Of a DNA stretch of 64,000 nt, positions 1 through 13,309 are shown one piece after another. Origin of the DNA: Archegozetes longisetosus. Lineage: Eukaryota > Arthropoda > Arachnida > Sarcoptiformes > Trhypochthoniidae. The translations under genes and the position numbers were made by a program. Every line of letters starts with the position of its first letter. The stretch's first letter is position 1. The stretch is from assembly GCA_018873245.2 (NCBI GenBank), contig JAEMBT020000007.1:5673129-5737128 (forward strand), written 5' to 3'. Under the pieces are notes generated by a model. The model saw only the letters and a program-made list of their open reading frames with translations, made no database searches and was not told where the DNA came from.

Positions 1-726
1 GAGATAGATTTTTACATATAGCCATAACTTTGAAGAACTGCTGGCTTCTACTTGAAGTCTACTGAATTTACTAACAATTCAAAACTGTTTGATCTTTCGG
101 ATTTTGTTTTGATTGATATAATGACGCCAATAGAAGTTAATAATTAACATGCGATTATTGGATATATTATATTAAAGGGATGTTTATGTTATTCGTTACT
201 TTTCATATTTAGAACTGAAAATTTAGAATTCGGTCACAGATTCTAACTTTTCAATTGCTCTGATGCTTGAGGTTTTATCTGGAAAAGTTTTCCAGATTCT
301 TATATAATAGAAAAAAATTAAAAGAAGTCATATTTAAGTACTTAAAGTTCGTCAAAATATAATCAATTTTAAATTAATTTTCCTAAAACTTACATGAAAC
401 CTAATCTTTTTTAAAGATCTATACTAATAAATAATAAGTGTGTCAAAAAATCTGCTTCAATTTTTGTTTTTCAATGTGGATATCAGTGCTGATTATTCGA
501 AATTCTAGTAATGAAATTTAAAACCAAAATATTAATTCTGGAATCCAGGAATGTTTAGGTTATCAAAAGTCAAAACTACTAAACTGTTTACAAACTAACA
601 TAAGCTGAAGCAAAATGATCATGTTGATTAGCTAATTCTCAATTTATTTATCTTTAAATAAATTAAATAATTAATTACAGTTTCCATGTACGATGAAATG
701 TTTGATTACAGTTCGATTTATAGTTG
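1..726. other. AT-rich stretch without a gene
   Basis: I read both strands and saw no open frame of coding character, no splice-flanked exon and no RNA gene. The block is homogeneous AT-rich sequence. Confidence 0.6.
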
Positions 727-959
727 ATGTAGGTTTTGAGCAATAGGGATGCATGTGATCACTACAGAAACGTTCTTCTATGCTCAATTCTCCTTACCTA
801 GCTTAACTTAACCCAACTGTAACAATGGTAATGACAATATATTCAGCGAAATTAGGTTAGGTATGGGCAATGGCAGGTTTAGCATGCTAAGTATATGAAC
901 TTTATTGTAGTAACTACATAGCTGCCTAATACCCAAATTTTTTTTATGAACCATAAACC
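727..959. repeat. Foldback (MITE-like) element, family A, copy 1
   Basis: The right part (about 907-959, containing TTGTAGTAACTACATAG and CCTAATACCCAAA) aligns with 38254-38305 in copy 2 of this family. The middle (TTAGGTTAGG and flanks) and the left part (TCTTCTATG, TCTCCTTACCT) align in the same order. The element is imperfectly palindromic: CTTAACTTAACCC on the left faces AATTAGGTTAGG on the right. No coding capacity is visible. Boundaries are estimated from where similarity between the copies ends. I infer a non-autonomous inverted-repeat transposon; the superfamily is unknown. Confidence 0.6.
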
Positions 960-2082
960 GAAGTAAAACCAAATCTTCATTTAAATAAAATTGAATTGCT
1001 AGAAAGCAGTTTTTGTGAATTTACAGCTCAGAACTTATTGTAACCGATAAATTGATTGCATGTTCAAAGCAAACACATTGCATCCTAAGAGCCTATAAAA
1101 TTTATAGTTCCCTAAAGACAGAAGTTGGGTGTCTTTGATGTTTCGGAAGAAAAACTATAATTCTTTGATTAATTACATGAGTCAGTTATCATTCCATAGA
1201 TCAGTCGATTAGAAAGGCTTTCGAGTCAATCAATTTTATAACTCTAGAAAGTATTGATCAAATGAAAACTGATTCGACTAAATGAGACAGACATCAAATT
1301 TTGAGGCCCATTTCTTCAATCAATTCTTTTCATATAAGTTGGAATAAAATTGACAACATTTGCAATGAATTACTTGTAGTTATAGAAAGAATTTGATGAG
1401 AAACAAAATATGTTCAATAGGATTTCTATTGCATAATATAATGTGAGTATTCGTTATGGCATTTTGATTACACAAATTTATATTGAAACTGGAGTAGAGA
1501 GACGAAAGAAAGAACTAAATTAGATTTCATATGAGGACCAAAGTGTTGTCATTTTTGCTTTTACACTTTTAGTCTGACAATCACAGTAATGATAATCAAT
1601 GTTTGGTATTATTTCCTTATTGTAGTGACTGCTGTGACCAGGCTCTTTAGTTTGGGGGGCCTAAAAGTTTGAGAAAATGCTTAGATTTATTGAGGCAAAC
1701 GCTAATTCACATTCAATATCTGTCCATTTCTTATAAAACCTTTGATTAATGTTTAACAGTAAGCAATCGATTGGTGCATCAGTTTAAAGGTTCTTGCAAA
1801 ATTTTATTTCCGGTACAGACCTGTACTTAAGCTTTGAAAAAACCTCTGGGGGACTATAGCCTCCCTAGTCCTCTCGTTAGCTAAGATTGTGATTGTAACA
1901 GAAGAATGCTATTTTCTGGTTTACAGCTAGTCAAATAATAGAAGAAAACGATATTTGCTAAATTCTCAATTTTGAGCTCTATTGAGTTATATTACTATTT
2001 GTAATTTAGGCGAGTATAGCACTATATCATTTACATTACCATAATTCGGATATTTATGCATATGAAGCTTAAATGATAGAAT
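960..2082. other. Non-coding stretch with faint transposon debris
   Basis: No gene seen. About 1622-1880 contains G/C-rich scraps (CCAGGCTC, TTGGGGGGCC, then CCTCTGGGGGACTATAGCCT) of the kind found at the ends of the CAGTGGC-type elements elsewhere in this window. The match is too weak to draw boundaries. Confidence 0.4.
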
Positions 2083-2103
2083 GAGAGAGAGAGAGAGAGA
2101 GAG
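2083..2103 (+). repeat. (GA)n microsatellite, 21 bp
   Basis: Uninterrupted GA dinucleotides, about 10.5 units. The same motif recurs at 35391-35444 on this strand and as CT at 46633 and 53228. Confidence 0.95.
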
Positions 2104-2598
2104 TCGAATGTAATTCAATTGAAGGAAAATTTGAATGTTATGTCACAAGCGATGTTCGAAAATAACTCTGTTGTACAATAATGAAGCCTAACTTACTCTA
2201 AAATATCTTGAGTTCGCCACCGATCCTAAAAGCAGTAAAACTAGAAGTTGTGTCAATCAAAAATTGATCTCTAGAATTTAAGCTGAGAACAGATAAGACT
2301 TACTGTCAATATTTTAGTTTGGATTAGAGAAAGCAGTCATTCAGTCATCATTTTATATGAGTGAATTTAATTAGGAGTTAGTTGAAAATGAAGAGAATAA
2401 TGAGAAACAGAATAATTCAAATGTTAGCCTCAAGTAACTATTATAAGCTTCTATTGCTATAACACAACACTGAATCAATTCTCTAAACATAATATAACTT
2501 GCAGTATGTGCATCAGAATAAAGAACAGATGCATAACAGTATTCTTTGTTATCATATTAACATGCCATATAAAAATTTCATTCCACTAATTCTTAGTA

Positions 2599-2758
2599 CA
2601 GTAATACCTTTATGTAGATACAGGTGAATCACTGGCAACCGATAATTCATGTTTAGTATAACGAGGTTTCAAATACGTCAGTATGTCGTTGACAGACTAT
2701 TACTTTCACAATAATGAGCATTCATTACAAAGGGGTTCACTATATTGGGGTATTACCG
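2599..2758. mobile_element. pogo/Tigger-like MITE, copy 1
   Basis: The left end starts CAGTAATACC and the right end finishes TATTGGGGTATTACCG, its diverged reverse complement. TA dinucleotides flank both ends (2597-2598 and 2759-2760), as expected for a TA-targeting element. The length is 160 bp and there is no transposase frame. The ends match the copies at 12513 and 47895. The CAGT start and TA target are known features of pogo/Tigger elements; assigning this family to them is my inference. Confidence 0.75.
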
Positions 2759-2760
2759 TA

Positions 2761-5700
2761 TTTGCATGAATTTTATTTCTACAAATCCAATAGTTTTAAG
2801 GCATCTAAACTTTTTTCAACTAAGATAGAAAAATGAATCTGAGTAAAGAAAAAATTGAGGTTTGGTTAATTTTTTGGAATTTTACATCTAATGCTTACTT
2901 CTGCGAAAAGTGAAAATTAAGTCAAGTTCGAAAGATTTTGGGATCCATTGAAATTCAGAATCAAAATCAATCAAATTGAAAATCACTTTGATATTTGGAA
3001 ACTTGAGTGACACGTTTTACTATTAAACTTTCGCTTAGGTATTCGTTCATAATGAGTGTCCAATAAACGATCACTATTGGGATATTTTTAAAGATGATCT
3101 CAAATTTTTATTAGACAATATGATACACTATTCATACAATACGGTTTTTCTTATTCTGCTGATACAAAATTGTCATATACTACACAGTCGTAAACTTGAT
3201 AATCTTTGATAGCAGTAGTAAAAAAGTTGCTGCTATGTCAACATTCACCTGATGCGTATCAAAGTTTTCCAAATTTGATTTGCTTTGATTATTATGCCGA
3301 ATATTCTATAATGTCTTGATATATATTATGGTCTGACGTAAAATATTGCTTCTGGTTTCTATCAAAGATTATTAAGTTCTGAATGCTTATCAATTAACTT
3401 AAATTTCCCAAAATAAAACAAATTAAATAGATTTTTCACAAGGTTTATTCAGACAGATTTGACCTTAGTACACCAGGGCTGATTAATTATTGATAGAGTG
3501 TGGAATAAAAATGGTTTGATGGATTTAAGGCAGAAATCGATTGAACACGACTTACGCCACTGTTGATGATGTGCAAAGCAATTTAAAAGATAGAAACATA
3601 TTTAGCTTATATTGAGTGGAATAGTGGAGTGAGAAAGAGAAAAATAAGTTATGATCATTTTATTGAGTTGAAATACTCGAATATGACTTGATATTAAGGC
3701 AAAAATTGCATTTTCGATTCAAACATATTGACTTTGGTTATAGCATGTAATGCATATCTTTATAGCACATATATATTTATGGTTTGGGTCAATAAACATC
3801 ATAAGCACCATTTATTGATTCAAATGTCTGTTCAAACTTTTACTGCCCTTTCCGAGTCCTTCTATTCTGCCTTTTGTTGCCCTTAATTGCATTACATTTG
3901 TTCCTTCTCTATTTGTTTCATATTTTATTCATTTCAATTCAATTTCAATTCATTAACTCATTGATTACTAGTTTTAACATAAAGTTCTAATCATTTTCTT
4001 ATTGAGCACTTTTCTAGTGCTTTGTTTTCTGTAATTTTTCACTCAACACCTCAGATGAAGGGATATCTCAAATTTAGGCTTTGGCTCAATTGTTATGAAT
4101 TCTTTTCTTGTTCAGTAAATAATTGACAGTTTCAAGTTTGTTCTTCACATTAGTTCTAGAGAAATATTTGATTTAGCAAAAAACTAAGACTTATTCCAAA
4201 CCATTGTTTTTACTTCTCACGACTCAAATAAGTTTAGAGCAAAAAAGTCTAAGAATAACAGTTACTTTCTCATAGACATAGTCTTTTGCCACTTTCTCGC
4301 TCTCTTCATGAGTTGCTTAAACTCCAACAGAATATTGATTTCTAAATGAAATCGACTGAACCTTGCAAACACTAATTTCTAAAATTGTTTCATTAGAAAA
4401 TTAAGTGGTCTGTTGCAAATATTTGCTCAAAACTCTATTTATGTTCTGCATTGTTCATGTCCGACAACCAACATTGTTCAGTAATCAATTTTCGAGTCTG
4501 ATATGAGTTTGTATTGCTGCCAATCACATCCATGTATTAAATGCAATAGTGTCTGTGACATTTTTAAAAAATCCTGAGCATTCCGATTAAACTTAATTTG
4601 AATGAAAATTATGTAATATTCTATTTTGTTATTCAGTATTTCTGATTTCAAATTGAAGTTGAATTAGAAGAAAAGGTTCGAACAGATGTTTTTCGTAAGA
4701 GTAATAATAAATTCATGTTGAATAGCATCTTCGGTTTAAAGCATCATTAAAATTCAAATAAACATTTTGCTTTTTGAACCAGACAAACTTCATTAAAAGT
4801 TACACGAAAATTAGAATATTATCAGGATGTGATGTCTTGGAGAAGTTTGAATAAAATCCAGAAAACACAGTAAAGGACTTAGGCCTATTGGAGCATACAC
4901 GTTCCAATAATATGCCATCCAGTTCTCTCATCTCTGATTAACTACAGGCTGATTTAGTATTAAAACTAAAGCACTGAGAGTTATATCGTTCAAGTTTTTG
5001 CTCATATTGTTTAGAGTGTGATTCACGACGATATTGAATTCATATGCCTGAGCCATCTTTCAAATATGGTGGATTTATATGAGTTATTGGAAAAATCCCG
5101 AGTTTCTATATTATTGTTCATTTTGAATTAGTTCATGAATATTTGATCTCTTTAATCAAAATTCAGTCTTCGATTTTATATCTAGAAGGAGAAACTATCA
5201 TTTTTTCAAATGTTTCGATAGATAAAATTTTTGGTTATATATTCCGTAGATTACTCATGAATTCTGGAAATTTAGTCAAATCTAAAGTTATTTATCATTT
5301 GGAAAAGCTTGCATTTCATCGAAAGCAAGTTTTTGCTATCAATATCGAAGTGATGAATAGTGTTTACGATCAACTCAATTGTAAGGTTTGAACTCAATGC
5401 AAATGAATTTGAAGTTCTTCTCTGAATTTTGAGTGGTAAGAGAGGATCTAAAAGTGATTCTGGTAAGATGACTGAATAATGTTAACTCATTGCGCAGTTT
5501 AGTTATTTGTGACTGTTCTGGTGACATTTGTCAGCTCTAGTTTCATGTGTTTGTTTCGCCTTACAAGATACGGACTTCACGCATCGCTTGGTCTCTGGTT
5601 CGGTAAACTTCATGAAAAATTGTCTGCTAGACTTAGAGTGAATTTGTTTACATAATGCTATTTAAGATGTTAGCCTTTAGAGTGTTTTTTACAAAAAAGT

Positions 5701-6560
5701 CAACTTCACAAAAATCAATAGAAGAGTCAATGCTTTGTAACAAATTTTATGGAACAGGAATGTGAACAATGATTAATTATACAACTTTTTAGTGAAGATA
5801 ATCACATTTCTGATCAGATGTTTTGCATATCATAGCAACATAAGTGATAGACTGTCAAAAGTATTTGAGATGAGAGTGTTTTGAAAATTGATTTTAATTA
5901 AATTTAGTTTGACCCGAGTTAGTATTTGATACCCATTGAGATGACTTGAAAAGAGTTATGAGAGTGAAACTCAAACACTGAATAGGTTTCCGTTGAATTT
6001 ATTTTGAATCTGTTTCTACCCTAACAAACCTCTTGTCCACTTTTGAAATGGTAAATAAACGCCTTAGAATTACGTGTAATGCATTTTTGATGAAACTTGA
6101 AATCATTGCATTTTCAAACGATCTCTTCCTAAAAGTCTAAATCATATCTATTTCCTACTATTGAATCAACTGATCCATTAGCAAAAATTGCGCCAAAACT
6201 TATTCAATTTGAAACTTGTCAATACAATCTAAATGATTGCAGTTTTCAAATTGACTTTTGCTCAAATCAATTTTGTCAAAATCTTAAGCCAAATCTAATT
6301 TTAACTAATGTTCGCAGTTTAAAACACAATAATTCCGTTGACCATTAAGCAAAGCATGGTTTCAAATCTTGTTAGCTAAAAGGTTAATAAAAAATTGATC
6401 GAGCCATAGACTACTATTCAATATCGAATTACTTAACCTTTAATTTGCTTCAACTTTATTCAAAGGTATAGTTTGATATTTGATTCACCAGATCATTATT
6501 CCCAAAAGTGACTCAACTTTCTTTGAAGGAAAAATGTAGAGTAAAAAATACACTCGAATA
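2761..6560. other. Gene-free AT-rich stretch
   Basis: No convincing exon seen on either strand. CTTACGCCACTG at 3551-3562 looks like an isolated inverted end of the CAGTGGCGTA-type element. A 49-codon open stretch near 5497-5652 has no family resemblance and was rejected. Other open frames here are at chance length for this base composition. Confidence 0.5.
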
Positions 6561-6771
6561 CCTAATAATCCGTGGTAACAACTAGAAGTGATGCATTGTC
6601 ATACCACGCTTTCCGCCAGATCTTAGTATTGAAAATATTGCGAAACTTATGGAATATTTAATATAGAGATCAAAATAAATTAGAAATCAAATTTGGCAAA
6701 CAAATCGATGCTTATGACAGATAAGCTGGTATAGCAACGAATTTTCTTCGTTGCTATCGCGGATTACTAAG
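6561..6771. mobile_element. Foldback MITE, family B, copy 1
   Basis: A 211-bp element. The left end CCTAATAATCCGTGGTAACA is matched by the right end CTATCGCGGATTACTAAG read in reverse complement. Further in, GAAGTGATGCATTGTCAT faces ATCGATGCTTATGACAG. The copy at 51463-51671 has the same ends, the same inner motifs (GTGATGC, TAGCAACNA) and nearly the same length. There is no coding capacity and the target-site duplication is unclear. Confidence 0.75.
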
Positions 6772-7385
6772 TTTAGATGAGTAAGTAGACTTTTTTAGCT
6801 TGCAATTGACATAAGCTGAGATCTTTGAGAAAAAAGTTAGTCTCTTATGCCGTATGACATAAAGATGAAGTAAAGATTAACTATAACGAATGCTATGCTT
6901 TAGTATGGAATAATTACCACAAAAATCTTACAGAAAGACCACATTTATCTTGTAATCAAAAGCGAAGTATGAAAGCAGTTACTTACTAAAAAAAAGCTAC
7001 AATCAATGTCTTGTCTTTGGTTTCAATCTCTTTTATTTGTAATGTGATTCCACGCATTTTGAATCAATAAAGATAAAGATTGTATGTATGCCTACATTGT
7101 GTGTCACTCATTCACTACTATTTCCATCTGCAAAAGTGGTGTCTTTTCAATTAATGGATCTTTCAATGGAGTTCTTTGTCGTGAAGCGATAGAAAAGAAA
7201 TAATTTGTACAAATACCGAACATATAGCCATCTCTTTTGGTTTTTCTCTCTTTTTTATGTCTACTTTTTTCAATGGACACGAATTATTCATTGTTTGTTG
7301 GATTGTTATCTTGGTTCTGATATAACATTACATTTCAATTCAGTCGATATTTCTTTATTTGAGAATCCAATTACTTATCGAATCA
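6772..7385. other. Gene-free stretch
   Basis: No coding or RNA feature supported. A 68-codon open frame at 7205-7411 starts without ATG, is T-rich and hydrophobic, and runs into the minisatellite. Confidence 0.5.
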
Positions 7386-7500
7386 AACATTTCAATCTAG
7401 TTGTCTGTTAATTTCAATCCAGTCATCAATTAATTTCAATCTAGTTATTGATTAATTTCAATTCAATTATTCATTAACTTCAATCTAGTCATTGATTAAC
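7386..7500 (+). repeat. 22-bp minisatellite, about 5 units
   Basis: Units of TTAATTTCAATCTAGTCATT plus two bases repeat at 7408-7429, 7430-7451, 7452-7473 and 7474-7495, with a partial unit before and TTAAC after. The units differ by a few substitutions, so this is an older tandem array. Confidence 0.9.
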
Positions 7501-7660
7501 TGAAGCAAGTTGAAATCCATCCAAAATCTAAATTACTTTTACATTTTCGAGCCAACAATTGGATTAGTTTTCAGAATACTTTTAATAGAATAGAAAGGGA
7601 CATATCGTTAGCTTTGAAACTTATAGATCTTAATAAGAACTAATCTGAAAGCCTTCATTC

Positions 7661-7715
7661 AGACCCGCATCCGCTGAAGACTGCGGTCGACCGCATCAAT
7701 ACTTCAGTGCGCGTG
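7661..7715. repeat. GC-rich palindromic hairpin
   Basis: The centre is a perfect 14-bp palindrome, TGCGGTCGACCGCA (7682-7695). Flanking arms extend it: CGCTGAAG (7672-7679) faces CTTCAGTGCG (7702-7711). The block is strikingly GC- and CpG-rich in a 30% GC background. It could be the core of a foldback transposon or a DNA-binding site. No second copy was seen in the window. Confidence 0.7.
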
Positions 7716-10700
7716 TCTTATTGCAGTACTTTTATTCAAAATAAAATAGTGGATAACATATTCAAAATTCACTATTTCCACGACTCTCTCAAACAAAAAT
7801 ATGCGATATCTTGAATCTTAAGAATGTTTGTTGAAGAGTTTGACAAAAAGTCGAACAAATTCAAGAGGAATTTATGCTTGTCTGGCATTCGATGGCATCA
7901 GCATTTGATGGCATTCATTGGTTTATGATTGACATAACTTATGCTTCAACTGAATCGAACCAAGAAGCTTTGACAGTCAAGGAATCTGCAAAAGAATCTA
8001 CAAAAATAACTGTTCTCTCTCTTTCTCAAAATTGTGCTATAAATAAACTTTCGATTTATTCCGAGGAAATAAGATTTTATTTTAAAATTTTCAGTAAAGT
8101 ATTGCTTTTGAACTTGATCTCTAGATATCAAAATGTCACTCTGAAAGTCAAGTTTCCCGGAATAGTCACAATCTCATTAAATTTTAATGATTTATCTGAT
8201 GTTTCACTTTAATATGATTGATCACGGATTAATTTCTTAACGAGAAAAATCTCTTTTGAATTTCAGGTTTGAAATTACATATAGTTTTAGAGTTTAATTG
8301 CTTGAGTCTCTAGGCTAATTAACTAACTAATGCTTTAATATAACAACGCTATGAGAAAGTACTTTTACGTTGGAGTGCTTTAGTAATATGTTCAGAACAC
8401 TTTTTCTATTTTTAATCATAATTTCCTCAACTTTAATGGTTAAAAGTTTATTCTTTTGAGTATTGTTATGTTGATTGCTACAGAAATTAGTTTTGGTGTT
8501 TTCCAATAATAAGTACAATAGTACAGTACATTCAAAAAATCTCAAAAATATATCAAATTTGTACTTTTAAGACGCATAACAAATCAATTCTTTATGAAAA
8601 AAGTTTACGAAAAAGTTCGCGAAAGTCTAACCATTTTTAATTAGTCTTTTGGAAGTATATAATCTCTTATCAGTTGAAATAGAATAGTGGTTTTATATTT
8701 CAGGTACATTTCAACTCTTAGTTAAATACTCTTTTGAACTATTGATTCGTTTTTTAGGCTTTATCTATGCATTGAACCGATTGATGAATGAGTTTCAACT
8801 TTTCTTAAACTTCAGCATTGAGTTAAATTTTTTGTGTGTTTTGTGTAAAATAATGCTTTACAGATAAGTATATATCTATAAAATATTTCGGAGATTATTT
8901 GAAAGGACTGTACTCCACTCATGCATGACTTCTGGTACAAAATTGTAATAAAGGAATTTATTGACTAAAACATTCACTTTCTATGATGTTATTCATATTT
9001 CCTGTTAAAATAGTAATTTTTAAGAAAGGAAATATTCTGCAAAAGGATAAAACTTGGTAACTATTATTCACTTCTTAACAATTTATAAATTACGAAAAAG
9101 TTTCAAAATCTTCATAATTGAATATTAAAACTTAAGATTTAATTTTCGAACTGGAAGTCAATGAAACCGATGGAAGAACTATCAGAAGAACTGCTGAAAA
9201 CTAATTTCCGTAAATTAATGCTAATAAGATAATAGTTAGCGGACATCAGAAAGAGATTAGCAGTAGGTAGTGAAGTAAACTTGAAGTGAGTTGAGGCGTT
9301 AGTTAACTAATTTATAGCATACACTTTTGTTAGCTTATTATATTGGCATAATTTTTTGCTTTTCACAGTTTTCTATGATCTATAGAGTTAGATCGAGTTA
9401 GGATTTGATTAACTGCGGCCAACGCAACACTGCCTCAAGTCATGACTTGCAATCAATTGGTTTTTAGTGCAAAGGCTAAATGATCATAACTACTACTGTT
9501 ATTCTCGATCGCATCTCCGAGACATGACACAAACAGATTCTTTTATTTTCTTTTCATATTTTTTCAATACGCTACAATAGTAGATCTTAAAAACTTCTAG
9601 TACAAGCTATGAGTATTATTGCCATCAACTAAATAACAAGTTCTGATTCAAAGGATTGTATCCTATAGTCTAAGAATAGAGTTCTATTATTGGATAATTT
9701 TACGTATGAATAGTCAATAAATGGCAGCCTATTAACTGTTAAGAATTTAATTACTAAAGTTATCATCGTTTTTCTGGATAAGTTCAATGTAGAAAAAGAA
9801 ACAAAAACTTCTATTCAATAAAATAACCATAAGTTTTGAGCTTTCTTGAAAAATTGCGATTGTCAACCTTTTTTGATGGGCTATTTGTATGAGTTGAAGT
9901 ACTTTGCAAAAAAACTTTTCTAAGTGCAAGACTTCTTGAATGGATGAAAGTTAAATTTTTCAGTTTATTTCAGCCAAAATTGTAGTGTAATTTTATTTAA
10001 TCTATTTGTCTGTATCATTAATCTTCCTTAAACTATATCTTATTATTAGACAGAATTTAGTGACACTTCTAAACATTTATAGAGCTTCGCACAGAACTAC
10101 TAATGTTACGTAATTTTCTTTTCCAACACTCAAATAAGTAGGCGATAAACAAAAGCAATAGTAATCTGAACCCATAATCTTTGATGAACTTATTAAAAAA
10201 GTTGCCCAAACAAACTTTGTTTCAACTTCTGAAAATCAATTTCACAGACTTTATCGTAAGTATGACTTTCTGAATGATTGATGAAGGCTTCATGTGTGAA
10301 AGGTTTCATCAATCTTTAAATCATTAAATGATCAAAACTTTCTTTTTTGAACATTGGTTGAAAAAATGTTTGAAAATATTTGAGGCAAATTCAAGACTAA
10401 ACTCTTAATAAAAATGGCTCATGAATATCAATTTGATAACAGATTTGTTTGAGCATTAATCAAATCTGAATAAATTATAGTCACATTTTTGTCCTAAATC
10501 TCCAAATACAGATTGAGTCTATTTTTTCTCAAAGTAATTTTTGTTTTGTTTTTGCTCACAAACCATTAATGTTCTCGACTCATATGAAAGCGTTCACTAC
10601 TTTCTAATATTTTTTGTGAGGATAATTCTTTTAGTAATAGTTTGCTTTTCAATCTAGTATTTCTGGAAAGTAAAGCTAACTATAGAGGAGAAGTTAAGCT

Positions 10701-12512
10701 TTAGTTCTTTACAGCCTAAATAGGTTTAAACTATCTAGAAGCCACTCGCGCTCCAATATCGATAGATTAAAAAGTTTTCTTTCTAAGAAAAAAAATACAT
10801 TATAGCCTCTGTTCGTCAAAAATGACAGTTTCGATTCATTTTAAATGAATATTTGTTAATATGCTTGATGACCTAATTTGGTGTTGATTTGAATGAAAAT
10901 AATATGCGGATTTTGTGCATTGATAATCTAATAGTGAAAATGAATTATTATAATTTGCTATCTAATAATTTTGACCAACATCCTAATTTGAGTAATAGTG
11001 AAGATTGAGTAAATTATTAATGAAACTATTCCCTTTCTCGACACAGTCTTTGGAGTAGTAATCAAAATAAAGAATAATCTTAATGTTCTAGTTATAGTAG
11101 ATTTGAAGTGATTAATCACTTTAAATTATCAAAGATAATTAATGGTGTTTGCAAACATGCAAATTGAGAGTAAATAAAAAATTAGTCCAATATCTTAATG
11201 AATTTATTGATTTTTGTTGTCATATAATTGTGATATAATAGTGATATAAAATCTTAATAAGTTATTGATCTTATGACGCATCGCATCATTCAGACCAATA
11301 AGAGTTTCTTTATTATGCCATACTTTCAACTTTAAGACCTTAATAGTCATATTAAGAAAATGATTCAAGCCTCAAAAGTAAACCTTTATCAGTCTAGTCT
11401 ATATTTAATAAAGTTTTAGCTTTCATTTTTCATATATTTGTTCTTCTTTTTCGTTCATCAAATATTTAAGTTTCAAAACTCTTATTCATAACTTTGCCGA
11501 CGATTACTCTCTGAAGAAGAAGTTGAAATCTTAATAAAAAGTTCAAGCTTAACGGACAACATAATAGAATCTAATGTTTATTAGGAGAGAAAATCAGAGC
11601 CTTTATTGCTTTATGCTCTAAATTAGTTGCACTTGAGAACAACTGCAAACCATTTTATATGTTTGTCATTATTCATTGATCAATTGTGTCACATATCTCT
11701 ACTGCACTAACACTGAGGTAAGAATATTGCAGTTTGTGATATATGGTCGAGCATTATTTTTTATTGAACATCCTTTGCTCGCGAGTACCATTTCCGAATA
11801 AATTATATGTATTCATACTATCATTCAATACTTTCCCTCATCTCTAGGGATCACAATTATATACAAAGCTTTTAATTGAAAATCAACTTTTGTATACCGA
11901 TGCACATTCATTTGAACGCTTATTCGAAGCGTGTATATTGTCAATATGAATTAATTGCTTGTTTACAGCAAATCATTTGTTTTATACACTTTCTCAAAAC
12001 ACCTAGTATAGGTATGTGTTGGGTTTTATGTTTGAACAGATTCTTATTGATAAGTTTTGTGTTAACAGAACCAGAATCAGCTCAGATTCTTGAGAGATTC
12101 AATATTGACGTATAATTTATTAGCAGTCTGCACAGGCCTGTCATTATTCTATTGTTTATTTGCGTTCATTATTGATAGAGTAATGAATGGCTGACTATAA
12201 GAGCGCGCTGTTATGCTTATTGTTGTACAAGGTATATATTGATAACACCCATAGTCTAATTGTTCTTATATAAGACAACACTATTTTCAAACAATTCAAC
12301 TATATTTACAATCAAATTGAATTAAATGTAAAGCATTTCATCAGTTACTTCATCTAATAAGACATTTTACTCAATAAATTATAGATAGCTCGCAAAGAAC
12401 TTTATTTTTTATTTATTGCTCGCTAAAGTTAGCATTCTTTAGTCAATGCTCTTCTTGTGTTACTCTTAGAAATTGATAGAATTGCTTCAAAAATAAAAGT
12501 GTTACGATAACA
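7716..12512. other. Gene-free AT-rich stretch
   Basis: Nothing with coding character. The longest open frame (7874-8212, 112 codons) is within chance length at this AT content, resembles no family I know and has an overlapping open frame on the other strand. A short GC-richer patch near 9413-9440 (CTGCGGCCAACGCAACACTG) remains unexplained. Confidence 0.5.
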
Positions 12513-12612
12513 CAGTAATACTTCGTTATAGTAAACTTCCTTGTAGTGAATCCTCTTTATTGTAAATGAAAAACACCAGTCCTCAGCAACTCACTATATT
12601 GAGGTATTACTG
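12513..12612. mobile_element. pogo/Tigger-like MITE, copy 2
   Basis: A 100-bp element from CAGTAATACTTCGTTATAGT to TATATTGAGGTATTACTG. The two ends are inverted repeats of each other with a few mismatches. TA follows the right end; the left flank has degenerated to CA. It is the shortest of the three clear copies and has no coding capacity. Confidence 0.75.
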
Positions 12613-12815
12613 TACCTATAGACAAAATAATAGACATGCTTAAACTTAAGAAAATTTTTATTTCCGTGTAAAACTCCAAATTCAGTTCTTAGAGAGCGTT
12701 TTGACTGATTATTCAAAACAATAAGAATGACAGTTGAGTACTCATAATAGGCCACGAGAGTCATGAAATATATTCTTTTCATTAGATTAGAAATAGGTTT
12801 TACTAGACATAAGAC

Positions 12816-13045
12816 CAGTGTCGTAGTCAGGTCGAATAACGTTTAGTGAGACCAGAATTCAATATCTCATTGATATGCTATAATATTCTAGCTTGAGTTA
12901 GCTATTTTTTGTTGTCCATAGTTTTGTATGTTAATTTGCCATTCAATTAAATGAATCAATAGGAAAGTTTTAAGAATTTAGATAAAATCTTGGATTTTCA
13001 ATGTTTCGAAGTGTTGAGTGGGGCCGAGTTTGGCCGATGCAGTCA
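12816..13045. mobile_element. Degenerate CAGTGGCGTAGCCAGG-type (hAT-like) relic
   Basis: The left end CAGTGTCGTAGTCAGG at 12816 differs by two bases from the common end CAGTGGCGTAGCCAGG. A GC-richer possible right end, GAGTTTGGCCGATGCAGTCA, lies near 13026-13045. The right boundary and the superfamily are inferences. Confidence 0.35.
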
Positions 13046-13309
13046 CAACCATTTTAATCTTGCTTTTATATAAAATAATAGATGGATTATGTGTCTAATT
13101 GATTATAGAATAAACAAGAATAATAAGCCTAATTAGCATTAAGGTAATTATGAATTTTAAAATAAATGAAGTTCTAGTGGCTCTTTAGTGCCATAAACTG
13201 GTCTTATTATTAATGTTATTATTGCATAGATATATAGTGTCCTCATATGTGAAGCAATGTGTGTAATTTGCTATTCATATAAGATTGATTTTAGCCTATT
13301 GTGGGTAAT

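Noticed and set aside
5497-5652. 49-codon open stretch with GC-richer centre and a GTAAAC site
   Set aside because: Not signal-like, no homologous phrase, poor donor; likely chance or old repeat.
7874-8212. 112-codon plus-strand open frame from ATG
   Set aside because: Local ATGGCAT-like repetition at the start, no family resemblance and an antisense open frame across it; at chance length.
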